NCBI RefSeq assembly: GCF_000691165.1
Contig: NZ_ASJD01000002.1
Coordinates: forward strand, 310,001 to 374,000
Reading direction: 5' to 3'
From: Bacillus safensis FO-36b
GTDB lineage: Bacteria > Bacillota > Bacilli > Bacillales > Bacillaceae
Length of the DNA stretch: 64,000 bases
The position numbers and the translations under genes are program-made. Positions 54,872 to 64,000 of the stretch are shown piece after piece (position 1 is the first letter of the stretch; the number at the start of each line of letters is the position of its first letter). Under the pieces are notes generated by a model. The model was not told where the DNA came from and made no database searches. It worked only from the letters and a program-made list of their open reading frames with translations.

Positions 54872-55768
54872 TTAAGATTGTTTTGTTTCTTCTGACTGAC
54901 TGCTGTCTTTAGAGGAATCAGAAGACTTTTCTTGATCAGAGGATTTCCCCTTCTCATCAGACTTTTCTTCAGATTTTTCTCCAGCTGGCTCTTTGGCTTT
55001 ATCTTCAGCAGCAGGTTCCTTCGTTTTTTCCTCAGTCTTTGGCTGAGCAGGTTCTTTTGCTTGTTCCGTCACTTCTTGCGCTGCTTTTTCAATTGTAGAA
55101 ACAGGCTTGTCAATGAAGCTAAGCGGATTAAGCGCTAAACCTTCCATACGAATTTCAAAATGTACATGGTTGCCGCTTTCAGCACCATATAGATTTTTAC
55201 CAGAAGCACCAATGACATCATTCTGCTTGACTTCATCGCCTTCTTTGACACTCACTTGTGACAACGATTGATAAACAGTCGATAATCCATCTTCATGTTC
55301 AATTTCAACAACGTGACCGAGGACTGGATCTTTTTTCGCTTGAACCACTGTTCCACTAAGAGCAGCTGTGACATCAAACACTTTGCCATCTTTATCTGCA
55401 AGATCAATACCTTTGCTCAAGGTATAGGTGTTATTATAGTTTACAAGTGCTGCTTCTTTTTCTTTTTGGTCAGCATCTGCTTCATAGAACTTTTTCACGA
55501 CAGAAACATTATCAGAATTCTGGACCGGCATTGCGACATTTTCAATTGGCTTTCCAACTTCAACGGCATCATCGCGCTGTTCTTGCCCTGTTTGATTTCC
55601 ATCAGATAGTTGGTCTTTCACATCTTTTGATACAGCTTGATACCAAAGAACGGCTGTTAACACGACCGCTGCGCTGACCAAGTAAATAGCAGGGAATACC
55701 CAGCGCTTACGGAAAAATTGCTGAACTTTTGTGATTTTGGAAGTACGTTTCTTTTCTTCCTCTCTCAT
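54872..55768 (-). CDS. spoIIQ: Forespore engulfment protein SpoIIQ
   Basis: 298 residues: short cytoplasmic part, one membrane helix (about 27-46), then a LytM/M23 domain in the intermembrane space and a long Lys/Glu/Ser-rich tail. The HVHFEIR motif is kept, but the first zinc ligand place reads LSKGIDLA (Ser instead of His), as in the non-enzymatic SpoIIQ of B. subtilis. It partners SpoIIIAH in engulfment. A SigF promoter lies upstream. Confidence 0.94.
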   Translation of the reverse strand: MREEEKKRTSKITKVQQFFRKRWVFPAIYLVSAAVVLTAVLWYQAVSKDVKDQLSDGNQTGQEQRDDAVEVGKPIENVAMPVQNSDNVSVVKKFYEADADQKEKEAALVNYNNTYTLSKGIDLADKDGKVFDVTAALSGTVVQAKKDPVLGHVVEIEHEDGLSTVYQSLSQVSVKEGDEVKQNDVIGASGKNLYGAESGNHVHFEIRMEGLALNPLSFIDKPVSTIEKAAQEVTEQAKEPAQPKTEEKTKEPAAEDKAKEPAGEKSEEKSDEKGKSSDQEKSSDSSKDSSQSEETKQS

Positions 55769-55786
55769 TTTTCATCACCTCAGCAA

Positions 55787-55816
55787 CATTCTGAACACTT
55801 TTCAAAAAATATATAC
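55787..55816 (-). promoter_or_regulatory. SigF promoter of spoIIQ
   Basis: Minus strand GTATA (55816-55812), 15 bases, GTTCAGAATG (55796-55787): one mismatch to GGNNANANTR. SigF control of spoIIQ is known. Confidence 0.75.
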
Positions 55817-55900
55817 ACACGAAATCATTTTTCTTTTTATTTTGCGCAATCGCATCAATAATATGTATGATAAATGAAAAAAAAGATGGGGGACTTAATT

Positions 55901-56395
55901 GTGAAAACTTTCAACCGTATAGCAACAGAAGATGACCTCAAAGCCATCGTTGATATCTACAATTCAACCATTGCTTCAAGAGAAGTGACCGCTGATACAG
56001 AACCAGTTTCTGTCGAGGACCGCCGGCAATGGTTTTTGAATCATTCCGAGAAAAGACCTCTCTATGTGAAAACAGATGAGGATGGAAATATCTACGGCTG
56101 GCTGAGCTTTGAAACGTTTTACGGAAGGCCTGCATACAACGGGACCGTTGAAATGAGTATCTATTTAAACCAAGACTATCGAGGAAAAGGCTTAGGATCA
56201 CTTTTCTTGCAAGAAGCCATTGATTTAGCACCCTCATTAGGCATTCGAACGTTACTTGCCTTTATTTTCGGGCACAACGAAGCCAGCATTCGACTATTTA
56301 AAAAGCACGGCTTTGAGACATGGGGCCACCTGCCACGCATCGCAGAAATGGACGGCAGCAGATACGATTTAGATATCCTAGGAAAAGAATTATAA
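55901..56395 (+). CDS. ywnH: GNAT acetyltransferase (YwnH/phosphinothricin type)
   Basis: 164 residues from GTG 55901 (GGGGGA upstream). Begins like the PAT family: IVDIYNSTIASREVTAD, with the acetyl-CoA loop QDYRGKGLGSLF and GHNEASIRLFKKHGF. Acetylates small amines, often methionine sulfoximine/sulfone or phosphinothricin. Downstream of spoIIQ as in B. subtilis. Confidence 0.88.
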   Translation: MKTFNRIATEDDLKAIVDIYNSTIASREVTADTEPVSVEDRRQWFLNHSEKRPLYVKTDEDGNIYGWLSFETFYGRPAYNGTVEMSIYLNQDYRGKGLGSLFLQEAIDLAPSLGIRTLLAFIFGHNEASIRLFKKHGFETWGHLPRIAEMDGSRYDLDILGKEL

Positions 56396-56398
56396 AAC

Positions 56399-56430
56399 GA
56401 GCGTCTCCCTGAAAAAGAGACGCTTTTTTT
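56399..56430 (+). terminator. Terminator of ywnH
   Basis: AGCGTCTC, loop, GAGACGCT and T run. Confidence 0.9.
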
Positions 56431-56561
56431 ATGACGCAAGTAACAGCTGTAAAAAAAGTGAAGTGAAGAGAGAAACAATTGAATCAATCAACATTCACTC
56501 TTCCTAAAGCACTACTTACTCAAGTATGATAAAGAGTGAATACATAAAGGAGTGAACACCA

Positions 56562-56984
56562 TTGCAACAAACTGAGAAAATCATTCAATCTCTTCATTCA
56601 ATCGTAAAGTGGGGAAAGGTTGGTAGTATCTTTCTCTATATTTCAGGCGGTCTGGCTATTCTTATTGGTTTTTGGCTTGTTCTTCCTGCAGCCCTTGGCG
56701 TCTTCCTCATTATGATGGGGATCCATGTACAAAAATCTGTAAAAGCGGCTGAACACTTGATTCAGGCTCCAGATACTTCTTACGAAGAATTATTAGAACA
56801 GTACGCTAAGATGATGAAAATGCAAACACTTTTTGCCATTTCAAGTATTGCCGCAGTTATTCTTTCATTCATTGCCATCGTTTTGATACTTATACTAGGC
56901 GGGTTAGCCTTCCTCCAAGAAATTCCTTATGATGTCCAGCAGTATGAGGGTGATTACGAACAAGAACTCGGTGACTTTTATTAA
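56562..56984 (+). CDS. Small membrane protein of unknown function
   Basis: 140 residues with TTG start (AAGGAGTG upstream). Two paired hydrophobic segments (about 21-50 and 85-115) enclose a polar amphipathic stretch; acidic C-terminus DYEQELGDFY. It resembles DUF5362-type small integral proteins, but I cannot confirm this by motif. Own terminator follows. Confidence 0.75.
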   Translation: MQQTEKIIQSLHSIVKWGKVGSIFLYISGGLAILIGFWLVLPAALGVFLIMMGIHVQKSVKAAEHLIQAPDTSYEELLEQYAKMMKMQTLFAISSIAAVILSFIAIVLILILGGLAFLQEIPYDVQQYEGDYEQELGDFY

Positions 56985-56990
56985 TGGGGA

Positions 56991-57026
56991 GGGGTATCAA
57001 TAGTCATTCGATACCCCTTTTGTTTT
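56991..57026 (+). terminator. Terminator
   Basis: GGGGTATC, loop, GATACCCC, TTTTGTTTTT. Confidence 0.88.
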
Positions 57027-57056
57027 TATCATTTGACTTGGATCATTCTCCTATGC

Positions 57057-57085
57057 TTGACATTCAGTCTTGATCATTTTAAAAT
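57057..57085 (+). promoter_or_regulatory. Strong promoter of zinc-limitation cluster
   Basis: TTGACA (57057-57062), 17 bases, TAAAAT (57080-57085): almost perfect SigA promoter, directly upstream of a Zur box. Confidence 0.8.
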
Positions 57086-57090
57086 ACAAA

Positions 57091-57105
57091 TCGTAACTAT
57101 TACGA
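57091..57105. promoter_or_regulatory. Zur box 1
   Basis: TCGTAA-N3-TTACGA with AAA before it fits the Bacillus Zur consensus and covers the predicted start site, so zinc-loaded Zur would block the promoter. Confidence 0.85.
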
Positions 57106-57128
57106 ATTAAAGGAGGATCCTATTACTT

Positions 57129-57278
57129 ATGCGCGTGAATATTACGTTGGCCTGTACTGAAACAGGTGACAGAAACTACATCACAACAAAAAATAAAAGA
57201 ACGAATCCTGACCGATTGGAGTTAAAAAAATATTCTCCTCGATTAAAGAAATATACCCTTCATAGAGAAACAAAATAA
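57129..57278 (+). CDS. rpmG: Ribosomal protein L33, zinc-independent paralogue
   Basis: 49 residues: [17 protein letters not shown]... ends LHRETK. Zinc-binding L33 has two CxxC pairs; here only one Cys remains (LACTETG) and the second pair position reads KKYSPRLKK. This is the C-minus type, made when zinc is scarce to replace the zinc form. AAAGGAGG is 12 bases upstream. Confidence 0.92.
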   Translation: MRVNITLACTETGDRNYITTKNKRTNPDRLELKKYSPRLKKYTLHRETK

Positions 57279-57295
57279 ATTTTTTATATTATAAA

Positions 57296-57310
57296 TCGTA
57301 ATGATTACTT
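57296..57310. promoter_or_regulatory. Zur box 2
   Basis: TCGTAATGATTACTT, with AAA before: 4 of 6 positions in the right arm match the left. Lies between rpmG and the GTPase gene, about 50 bases before its ATG. Confidence 0.65.
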
Positions 57311-57360
57311 TTTAAGTGAGGCGGAAAACAAAATGATCGTTTTCAAAAGGACAAAAACAA

Positions 57361-58557
57361 ATGAATAAGCGTGTACCTGTTACAGTATTAAGCGGCTTTT
57401 TAGGAGCAGGAAAAACAACGATATTAAATCATGTTCTTCAAAATCGCAAAGGATTAAAAGTGGCTGTAATCGTCAATGACATGAGCGAAATTAATATTGA
57501 TGCAGAACTAGTCAAACAAGGCGGCGAGCTTTCTCGATCAGATGAGAAACTCGTTGAATTATCTAACGGCTGTATTTGCTGCACTTTGAGAGAAGACTTG
57601 TTAATCGAAGTAGAACGCCTTTGTAAGGCGGGTAATATTGATTATATTGTCATTGAATCAACCGGAATTAGTGAACCAATTCCCGTCGCTCAAACGTTTT
57701 CTTATATTGATGAAGAAATGGGTATAGATTTGACCCGCTTTTGCCGTCTAGATACGATGGTCACAGTAGTAGATGCAAATCGTTTCTGGACTGATTTCCA
57801 GTCAGGAGAGAGTTTATTAGATCGTAAAGAAGCGGTTTCCGATGACGACGTGCGAGAAATTTCCGATTTACTCATTGATCAAATTGAATTTTGTGACGTG
57901 CTTATTATCAATAAATGTGATCTAGTATCTCCCTCTGAATTAGATCGACTTGAGCATGTGCTGAACAAACTACAACCAGAAGCATCTATCATCAGAACCT
58001 CAAAAGGTATAGTACAGCCAGATGACATTTTGAATACTGGTTTATTCGACTTTGAAAAATCAAGTGCTTCTGCTGGGTGGATCAAAGAAATCAACGCAGG
58101 ACATGTTCAGCATACACCGGAAACAGAGGAATACCAAATTTCATCTTTTGTTTACGAAAGAAGACTCCCTTTTCATACTGGCAGACTGAATGCTTGGTTA
58201 GATCAAATGCCTGAGCAGATCGTTCGTGCGAAAGGTTTTACTTGGCTTGCCACACATCATGATTTAACCATTTTAATTTCACAAGCTGGGAAATCTGTTG
58301 CGATTGAACCAATTGCATACTGGATTGCTGCTTTGCCTGAACAAGAAAAAGCACGGATATTAAATCAGGAACCAGAGCTTCTAGATGAGTGGGACGCAGA
58401 GTTTGGTGATCGCCATACAAAACTTGTGTTTATCGGTGTAGATTTACCTAAAGCAGAAATCATTCGTACTCTTGATCAATGCTTGCTTACACCTGAGGAA
58501 TTTGATCAAGATTGGACTACATTTGAGGACCCCTTTCAATGGAAAATACAAAATTAG
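57361..58557 (+). CDS. COG0523 GTPase, zinc metallochaperone (ZagA/YciC type)
   Basis: 398 residues. Walker [10 protein letters not shown], metal motif NGCICC (CxCC), [13 protein letters not shown] base motif, and a C-terminal CobW domain from about residue 260. Zur-regulated COG0523 GTPases deliver zinc under limitation, for instance to folate synthesis. Flanked by zinc-free ribosomal protein genes. A good ribosome site is not obvious; AAAAGGA at 57345-57351 is acceptable. Confidence 0.92.
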   Translation: MNKRVPVTVLSGFLGAGKTTILNHVLQNRKGLKVAVIVNDMSEINIDAELVKQGGELSRSDEKLVELSNGCICCTLREDLLIEVERLCKAGNIDYIVIESTGISEPIPVAQTFSYIDEEMGIDLTRFCRLDTMVTVVDANRFWTDFQSGESLLDRKEAVSDDDVREISDLLIDQIEFCDVLIINKCDLVSPSELDRLEHVLNKLQPEASIIRTSKGIVQPDDILNTGLFDFEKSSASAGWIKEINAGHVQHTPETEEYQISSFVYERRLPFHTGRLNAWLDQMPEQIVRAKGFTWLATHHDLTILISQAGKSVAIEPIAYWIAALPEQEKARILNQEPELLDEWDAEFGDRHTKLVFIGVDLPKAEIIRTLDQCLLTPEEFDQDWTTFEDPFQWKIQN

Positions 58558-58573
58558 GCCAGGAGGGTTTTAA

Positions 58574-58843
58574 TTGGCAAAGAAATCTAAGATTGCTAAA
58601 GAAAAAAAACGACAGCAGCTTGTATTGAAATATGCAGAATTAAGAAAAGAGTTAAAAGAAAAAGGTGACTATGAAGCTTTACGAAAATTACCTAGAGACT
58701 CTTCCCCTACCCGCTTAAAAAACCGCTGTGAATTAACGGGCCGTCCCAGAGGTTATTTACGAAAATTCAAAATGTCTAGGATTGCTTTTCGTGAGCTTGC
58801 CTATAAGGGTCATATCCCTGGAGTGAAAAAGTCGAGCTGGTAA
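58574..58843 (+). CDS. rpsN: Ribosomal protein S14, zinc-independent paralogue
   Basis: 89 residues with TTG start (CAGGAGGG upstream). The long C-minus S14: the zinc form is 61 residues with CxxC pairs, this one has a single Cys ([17 protein letters not shown]). Replaces the zinc S14 during zinc limitation. 16 bases after the GTPase gene, so co-transcribed. Confidence 0.93.
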   Translation: MAKKSKIAKEKKRQQLVLKYAELRKELKEKGDYEALRKLPRDSSPTRLKNRCELTGRPRGYLRKFKMSRIAFRELAYKGHIPGVKKSSW

Positions 58844-58953
58844 AGAATGATTTGATCTTATCACAGCACTCGTAAAAGTAAAGCCGCACACAATGAGAGA
58901 AAATCTATTTTCCAATCTTATCTCAATCTTTTTGAAGTGCAAAATAGCAATTT

Positions 58954-58984
58954 AAAAACCAGCAGAGATTCTGCTGGTTTTTAT
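58954..58984 (+). terminator. Terminator between rpsN and moaA
   Basis: AAAAACCAGCAGA, GAT, TCTGCTGGTTTTT: 13-bp stem, usable on both strands. Confidence 0.88.
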
Positions 58985-59096
58985 AATGACTGAGTTCATA
59001 AGATAAAATGGCCTGTTTTCAAAAAAGGATTTTCAGCAACGATTATGACATTTTTTCTTCTTTTCAAAAATACATGATCATGATACTTTGTTGTCA

Positions 59097-60104
59097 TTAA
59101 CCACCGATGTATGACATCTCAACCTTTTTCTGATCTTTTTTCTGCTCTCTCTCGGCTGAATATTGGTCATGTCTATTCGACCATAATTCCTTTAACCTGT
59201 TCGTTAATTCTTCATTATCTTTTGTCGTACGAATCATCTGTTTCAGATCAAAACCCGATGAAGCAAACAGACATGTAAACAATTCCCCCCTTGCAGACAG
59301 CCTTGCTCTGTTACATGTTCCACAAAAAGCATCTGAAACGGAAGAAATAATACCTATCTCTCCTGAACCATCTTTGTAAAAAAATCGTTTGGCTACTTCA
59401 CCTGTATATTGAGGAGGTTCTGGTTTGATAGGATATGTTGAATCAATTAATTCAATTATTTCTTTCTTTGTCATGACATGTTCTAGATTCCATTTATTCG
59501 TATTACCGACATCCATAAATTCAATAAATCTGAGAACGTGTCCTTCTTTTTTGAAGTAAGCTGCCATTGGTAAGACATCCTGATCATTCACACCTTTTTG
59601 AACAACCATATTAATCTTGATAGCAAGTCCAGCCTTTTCTGCAGCCTCAATACCATCAAACACTTTTTGGATAGAAATATGCCTTCCGTTCATTTGCTTA
59701 AAACGGTCGGGATTTAATGAATCTAAACTAATGGTGACTCTATTGAGACCAGCTCTCTTCAACTGATCAGCATATAAAGGTAAAAGTGTTCCGTTGGTTG
59801 TCATCGCAATGTCTTCAATCCCTGGAATGTTTGCGAGCTTTTCTATTAAGACAGGCAGATCCTTCCGCATTAACGGTTCTCCGCCCGTGATGCGTATTTT
59901 TACCACACCTAGGTTCTTTACAAAAAGGGTAGCAAGTCGTTCAATTTCTTCGAAACTAAGCAGTTCTTCTTTTTTCAAGAAAGGATAATCCGGCCCAAAA
60001 ATTTCAGCAGGCATACAGTACGTACATCTAAAGTTACAGCGATCAGTTACTGATATTCTTAAATCGCGCAATGGTCGATGTCTTTTATCTAAAATACTGA
60101 CCAT
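59097..60104 (-). CDS. moaA: Molybdenum cofactor GTP 3',8-cyclase MoaA
   Basis: 335 residues from ATG 60104 (AGGAGG upstream). Radical [11 protein letters not shown] cluster near residue 23, RITGGEPL, and the second cluster [13 protein letters not shown] with a later Cys (FTCLF). The usual C-terminal GG is present near the end (YIGG). First step of molybdopterin synthesis. 10 bases after fdhD. Confidence 0.95.
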   Translation of the reverse strand: MVSILDKRHRPLRDLRISVTDRCNFRCTYCMPAEIFGPDYPFLKKEELLSFEEIERLATLFVKNLGVVKIRITGGEPLMRKDLPVLIEKLANIPGIEDIAMTTNGTLLPLYADQLKRAGLNRVTISLDSLNPDRFKQMNGRHISIQKVFDGIEAAEKAGLAIKINMVVQKGVNDQDVLPMAAYFKKEGHVLRFIEFMDVGNTNKWNLEHVMTKKEIIELIDSTYPIKPEPPQYTGEVAKRFFYKDGSGEIGIISSVSDAFCGTCNRARLSARGELFTCLFASSGFDLKQMIRTTKDNEELTNRLKELWSNRHDQYSAEREQKKDQKKVEMSYIGG

Positions 60105-60114
60105 ACTTTGCCTC

Positions 60115-60903
60115 CTATTCTGTAATACGATGAGGATGCGTGTAAATGTTAAAGGATTTTCCTCTGACGAATCCAACTGTCGTAATATTTAATTCTTCTG
60201 CCATTTTAAGCGCCAGCTCAGTAGGTGCTGATTTTGAAATGACGATAGACACTCCTAGTTTTGCTGCCTTCAATAGAACTTCTGACGATATCCGGCCGCT
60301 AAAAACAAGGATTTTATCTCTAAGTGGAATTCGCTGAAGTAAACAGTATCCATAAATTTTATCTAAAGCATTATGTCTTCCTATATCAGTTCTAGTGATG
60401 AATAGCTTCTCTGTGTCACACAGTCCAGCATTATGCACTCCGCCAGTATGTTGAAATAATTGGCTTTCTTCTTGCAAACACTTCATGAGATGCATACAGG
60501 TTTCAGCAGAAATACTGATTCGATCAATGGCTGTTTTTGCCGTCTTCACATCTTGAAGGAAATAAAAGTGTCTTCCTTTCCCGCAGCATGAACCAATCAC
60601 TCGTTTTGTAAAATCTGATGAATCAAATCCACTTGAGTGAACTAAATCAACATAGGCAAAACCCATACTTTCATCTATTGTAAACCTTTTAATCTCTTTT
60701 TCAAATCGAATGACCCCTTCTGAAGCCAAAAAGCCGATAACCAATTCTTTCAAGTGCTCTGGTGAACAAACAAGGGTCACAAATTCTTCTCCATTTACCA
60801 TCACAGTTAAAGGATATTCTTCTACAATTTCATCAGTTTTGCAGGTAAACTGGCCTTCATTGTATTGGTGTATGACTCGTTTCTTTTTAACAGAAGGATT
60901 CAT
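60115..60903 (-). CDS. fdhD: Formate dehydrogenase accessory sulfurtransferase FdhD
   Basis: 262 residues. FdhD motif [12 protein letters not shown] with the sulfur-carrying cysteines near residue 105, plus TGGVHNAGL and [16 protein letters not shown]. Transfers sulfur to the molybdenum cofactor so that formate dehydrogenase is active. AAAGGA 9 bases before the ATG. Operon with moaA, divergent from transporter and dehydrogenase. Confidence 0.95.
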   Translation of the reverse strand: MNPSVKKKRVIHQYNEGQFTCKTDEIVEEYPLTVMVNGEEFVTLVCSPEHLKELVIGFLASEGVIRFEKEIKRFTIDESMGFAYVDLVHSSGFDSSDFTKRVIGSCCGKGRHFYFLQDVKTAKTAIDRISISAETCMHLMKCLQEESQLFQHTGGVHNAGLCDTEKLFITRTDIGRHNALDKIYGYCLLQRIPLRDKILVFSGRISSEVLLKAAKLGVSIVISKSAPTELALKMAEELNITTVGFVRGKSFNIYTHPHRITE

Positions 60904-61037
60904 TGTATGATCTTCCTTTCAATGCAAATTTAGTTATATGATCCAATCAAATTGTGATATTATTTTAAAAAGTCATAAAAATGTAACATATTTCTATCTT
61001 ATCAAACTTCTTGACTGCTTTATATGGGGGGAACAAA

Positions 61038-62303
61038 ATGAACAAATCGAAAAATCGCTGGCTCATCGCAGCAAGTGCTGTAGGAATTCATTTATCTATT
61101 GGGTCTGTTTATGCTTGGAGTGTTTTTACGAATCCTTTACATGAAGCCTTTCAGTGGTCATTAACAGAAATAAGTCTCACCTTCAGTATTGCTATTTTAT
61201 TTTTAGGTTTATCTGCTGCTTTTATGGGACATTTTGTTGAAAGGTATGGTCCAAGGGCATCGGGGCTCTTCTCAGCTATTTTCTTCGGCATCGGAATGAC
61301 TGGGTCAGGATTCGCTGTCCACATGTCATCACTGCCTCTCCTCTATTTATTTTATGGTGTACTCGCTGGAATAGGGTTAGGGGTAGGCTATATTGCACCT
61401 GTATCAACTCTAGTCAAATGGTTTCCGGATCGAAGAGGTCTTGCAACCGGCTTAGCCATTATGGGGTTTGGGTTTGCTTCTCTTATTTGCAGCCCAATTA
61501 TTCAATATCTCATTGAAAAAGTGAATATCGCAAATACTTTTTATATTCTTGGAATCTCCTATTTTATCATCTTGGTGATCTCATCTCTTTATTTATCACC
61601 ACCAACACCTGATGACGTCAAACAATTTGATGTATTCAAAACAAAGAAAAGAAAAATCCCTCAAGATTTATCACAGCTTACAGCAAATGAAGCGATCAAA
61701 ACAAGACGTTTTTATTATTTGTGGCTTATGCTTTTTATTAATATCACATGCGGAATCGCTATTATTTCAGTAGCGTCACCTCTTGCTCAAGAAAGTGTTG
61801 GGTTCACTGCAGGTGCTGCAGCTACTCTTGTGGGCATTTTAGGTGCTTTTAATGGTTTAGGACGCATTGGCTGGGCATCGTTTTCAGATTATATAGGAAG
61901 ACCGAATACGTATACGATTTTTTTCAGTATCCAGCTCATTGCTTTTCCTTTACTCCCCTATTTAAAAGAACCGTTCATCTTTTCAATCGTCATGGCGATC
62001 ATTTATACGTGCTATGGAGGAGGATTTGCTTCAATTCCAGCCTATATTGGGGATTTGTTTGGTACAAAGCAGCTTGGTGCCATACATGGTTATATTTTGA
62101 CTGCTTGGGCCGCTGCGGGATTAGCAGGACCACTATTTTCATCCTTCATCCGAGATATAACAGGTAATTACACACAAAGCCTTATGGTGTTCTCTGGCTT
62201 ATTTTTCATTGCTTTTATCATATCACTTCTGATTCGAAAGGATATTCAGCAGCTAAGAGAAAAAAACCTATCTGCTGCTTCCTCTGTCTCAGCCCGATCT
62301 TAA
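61038..62303 (+). CDS. MFS transporter, oxalate/formate antiporter (OFA) family
   Basis: 421 residues from ATG 61038 (GGGGGG upstream). Twelve membrane segments; helix 1 reads GIHLSIGSVYAWSVF, typical of OFA-family transporters. Members exchange formate, oxalate or lactate; its place between fdhD and a formate dehydrogenase gene makes formate a natural candidate. Confidence 0.85.
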   Translation: MNKSKNRWLIAASAVGIHLSIGSVYAWSVFTNPLHEAFQWSLTEISLTFSIAILFLGLSAAFMGHFVERYGPRASGLFSAIFFGIGMTGSGFAVHMSSLPLLYLFYGVLAGIGLGVGYIAPVSTLVKWFPDRRGLATGLAIMGFGFASLICSPIIQYLIEKVNIANTFYILGISYFIILVISSLYLSPPTPDDVKQFDVFKTKKRKIPQDLSQLTANEAIKTRRFYYLWLMLFINITCGIAIISVASPLAQESVGFTAGAAATLVGILGAFNGLGRIGWASFSDYIGRPNTYTIFFSIQLIAFPLLPYLKEPFIFSIVMAIIYTCYGGGFASIPAYIGDLFGTKQLGAIHGYILTAWAAAGLAGPLFSSFIRDITGNYTQSLMVFSGLFFIAFIISLLIRKDIQQLREKNLSAASSVSARS

Positions 62304-62346
62304 TTTGAATTTGACAGAATCACAATCTAAAGGTAATTTTTAGATA

Positions 62347-62360
62347 TGAAAACGCTTTAC
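62347..62360. promoter_or_regulatory. Weak cre-like site before formate dehydrogenase gene
   Basis: TGAAAACGCTTTAC matches 12 of 14 cre positions. Could give catabolite repression of the dehydrogenase gene. Confidence 0.3.
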
Positions 62361-62385
62361 AAAGTATTAGGAGGGTGATGATCTC

Positions 62386-64000
62386 ATGGGGAAAACAAAA
62401 CATAAGGGGCCTGTTAAACTAAATAAAAAACCCTCACCAAAGCTATGGGCGTCTTTTGTACCAATGGGGCTTGGCAAAGTGAAACCGAAACACATTCGAG
62501 ATACGATGAAAGTGGCATGGGAGAACAAAGATAACCTTCCCTACGCGTACCGTATTTTAACGCAGGGTGTTTGTGACGGCTGTGCCCTTGGCGTCTCAGG
62601 ACTGTATGATCAAACGCTCGCAGGACCTCATATATGCACCACAAGACTAAATGTGCTTCGTCTTAACACAATGCCAGCTATTGATCAAAAATGGTTTGAA
62701 GATATTCATCAGCTAAAGCAAATGGACAGCACCTCTCTTCGCAAGCTTGGGCGGATTCCTTATCCATTGATCCGAAAAAAAGGTGACAATGCCTTTACAC
62801 GTATTTCTTGGGATGATGCACTAGATCAAATCGCAGCTAAAATCCAATCAATTGATAAACGGCAGCTTGCTTTCTATTTAACCGCCAGAGGAATTACAAA
62901 TGAAGTTTATTATACGGCTGCAAAGGCTGCTCGATTTATAGGGACGAATCATATTGATAATGCTTCTCGCATTTGCCATTCACCAAGTAAAACCGCTCTT
63001 AAACGGTCCCTTGGCATCGGTGCTTCCAGCTGTAATTACAGTGATTGGATTGGAACGGATGTATTAATTTTTTGGGGATCTGTCGCAGCAAACAATCAGC
63101 CTGTTTCCACTAAATATATGTACGCTGCTAAAAAGAAGGGAACAAAAATTATCGTCATCAATCCGTATAAAGAGCCTGCTATGGAAAAGTATTGGGTTCC
63201 TTCTATTCCAGAGAGTGCTTTATTCGGTACAAAAATTGCAGATGATTTTTACCAAGTCAATATAGGCGGAGATATTGCGTTTATGAACGGCGTCATCAAG
63301 CATTGGTTTGACATGGAGCAGCATGCTCCCCATTCGGCTCTTGATCACGAATTTATTCAAAAACATACAACAGGCATACAGGATTTAAAGCAGCATGTCG
63401 CACAATTGAAGTGGGAGGACCTAGAAGCATCATCAGGTTTATCAAAAGAAAGAATGAAGGAATTTGCGACACTGCTTGCCAATGCTAATTCAGGCGTTTT
63501 TATTTGGAGTATGGGCCTTACTCAGCACCGCTTTGCAACTGATAATATATCACAGGTTGCCAACCTTGCCATGCTGCGCGGATTTATCGGCAGAAAACAT
63601 TGTGGTGTCATGCCAATTCGGGGGCATAGCGGCGTCCAAGGTTCTGGTGAAATGGGTGCTGATCCATTCGTTTTGCCGGGTAGTGATTTTGATGACGAGA
63701 ATATTGAAAGAATCGAACGTATATGGGGGTTTGACATTCCTAAATGGCATGGTGACACCATTGGGCAATCCTTTGAAAAGATGGCTCTCCCAAAAGACCA
63801 CCCACAAAAACTCAAAATGCTGTTTACGAGTGGCGGAAACTTTTTAGAAACGATGCCAAATCCGGAAGCGATCGAAAAAGCATTATCTGAACTTGAACTC
63901 CGTGTTCACCAAGATATCATTTTGAATACCTCTACGCTGGTAGACGCTGAAGAGGCGGTGATTGTGCTGCCTGCTATGACAAGGTATGAACAACCAGGCG
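62386..64000 (+). CDS. Molybdopterin oxidoreductase, FdhF/YdeP-type formate dehydrogenase, partial
   Basis: The frame stays open from ATG 62386 (GGAGGGTG upstream) to the window end: 538 codons, C-terminus missing. N-terminal cysteine region GVCDGCALGVSG, then ISWDDALDQIAAKI, NASRICHSPSK, the INPYKEPA and MPIRGHSGVQG segments typical of the FdhF/YdeP branch of molybdopterin enzymes. Likely formate dehydrogenase alpha, matured by FdhD next door. The exact substrate is not proven for this branch. Confidence 0.88.
   Translation, partial: MGKTKHKGPVKLNKKPSPKLWASFVPMGLGKVKPKHIRDTMKVAWENKDNLPYAYRILTQGVCDGCALGVSGLYDQTLAGPHICTTRLNVLRLNTMPAIDQKWFEDIHQLKQMDSTSLRKLGRIPYPLIRKKGDNAFTRISWDDALDQIAAKIQSIDKRQLAFYLTARGITNEVYYTAAKAARFIGTNHIDNASRICHSPSKTALKRSLGIGASSCNYSDWIGTDVLIFWGSVAANNQPVSTKYMYAAKKKGTKIIVINPYKEPAMEKYWVPSIPESALFGTKIADDFYQVNIGGDIAFMNGVIKHWFDMEQHAPHSALDHEFIQKHTTGIQDLKQHVAQLKWEDLEASSGLSKERMKEFATLLANANSGVFIWSMGLTQHRFATDNISQVANLAMLRGFIGRKHCGVMPIRGHSGVQGSGEMGADPFVLPGSDFDDENIERIERIWGFDIPKWHGDTIGQSFEKMALPKDHPQKLKMLFTSGGNFLETMPNPEAIEKALSELELRVHQDIILNTSTLVDAEEAVIVLPAMTRYEQPG

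Noticed and set aside
60953-60972. Possible Fnr box upstream of fdhD / OFA transporter
   Set aside because: Only the TGTGA half is present; the expected TCACA half after six bases is missing.
63464-63847. Plus-strand ORF of 127 codons near the window end
   Set aside because: Out-of-frame within the formate dehydrogenase frame, which is open from 62386 to 64000.
1-64000. tRNA, rRNA, IS element, prophage or CRISPR array
   Set aside because: No regular spaced repeats, transposase or integrase reading frames, or recognisable stable RNA sequences were seen on either strand.

Overview
The window is chromosomal DNA from a Bacillus of the B. subtilis superclade. Gene order is largely that of the B. 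subtilis rbs-ywt-als-ywr-ywq-ywp-flh-mbl-spoIIID-ywo-nrg-spoIIQ arc, and the genes include spore germination receptors, SpoIIID, SpoIIQ and poly-gamma-glutamate synthesis. Sequence details and insertions/deletions relative to B. subtilis 168 as I remember it suggest the B. pumilus/safensis/altitudinis group; that species call is inference. I saw no tRNA, rRNA, insertion sequence, prophage or CRISPR array.

Layout. 1-1911: start of a divergent LacI-type regulator (kdgR-like) and kduI-kduD for pectin-derived hexuronate catabolism, with three related operator-like motifs between them. 2015-5727: a GerA-type germinant receptor operon. 5741-7138: a glycosyltransferase/methyltransferase fusion. 7275-15294: ywtG, tagT(ywtF), ywtE, pgdS and the poly-gamma-glutamate operon pgsBCAE. 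16041-19741: a second GerA-type operon. 19858-25491: rbsRKDACB ribose operon with a cre. 25530-31514: ywrF, alsR, alsSD (acetoin), an Lrp regulator and a paired half-size chromate transporter. 31548-37685: ugd, a 47-residue ORF, a SWIM protein and a SNF2 helicase. 37755-43108: LOV-STAS photoreceptor, HAD phosphatase, ywpG/ywpF-like genes, mscL, fabZ, an orphan Rap protein. 43123-46523: flhO-flhP, mbl, spoIIID with a translated leader. 46748-50505: ywoH-ywoG, bcrC, ywoD. 50738-54787: polar amino acid ABC transporter and the nrgA(amtB)-nrgB(glnK) pair. 54872-56984: spoIIQ, a GNAT acetyltransferase, a small membrane protein. 57129-58843: zinc-limitation cluster (zinc-independent L33, COG0523 GTPase, zinc-independent S14) with two Zur-box-like sites. 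59097-64000: moaA-fdhD divergent from an OFA-family transporter and a truncated (window edge) molybdopterin formate-dehydrogenase-like gene.

Co-operation. Many transcription units end in clear intrinsic terminators, often shared by convergent genes, and several carry recognisable sigma-factor promoters: SigG-like before both ger operons, an exact SigD promoter before flhO, SigE before spoIIID, SigF before spoIIQ. The least ordinary items are: a lipoprotein gene whose best start codon is AUU (50738), a chain of three overlapping/coupled ORFs with a hairpin before spoIIID, a palindrome filling the spacer of the LOV photoreceptor promoter, a possible C-rich small RNA at 39676-39759, four TGACCTA/AGGTCA motifs upstream of the second ger operon, and a PgdS in which only the middle of three NlpC/P60 domains keeps its catalytic cysteine. 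No wholly new multi-gene system is evident; the novel signals are mainly regulatory.
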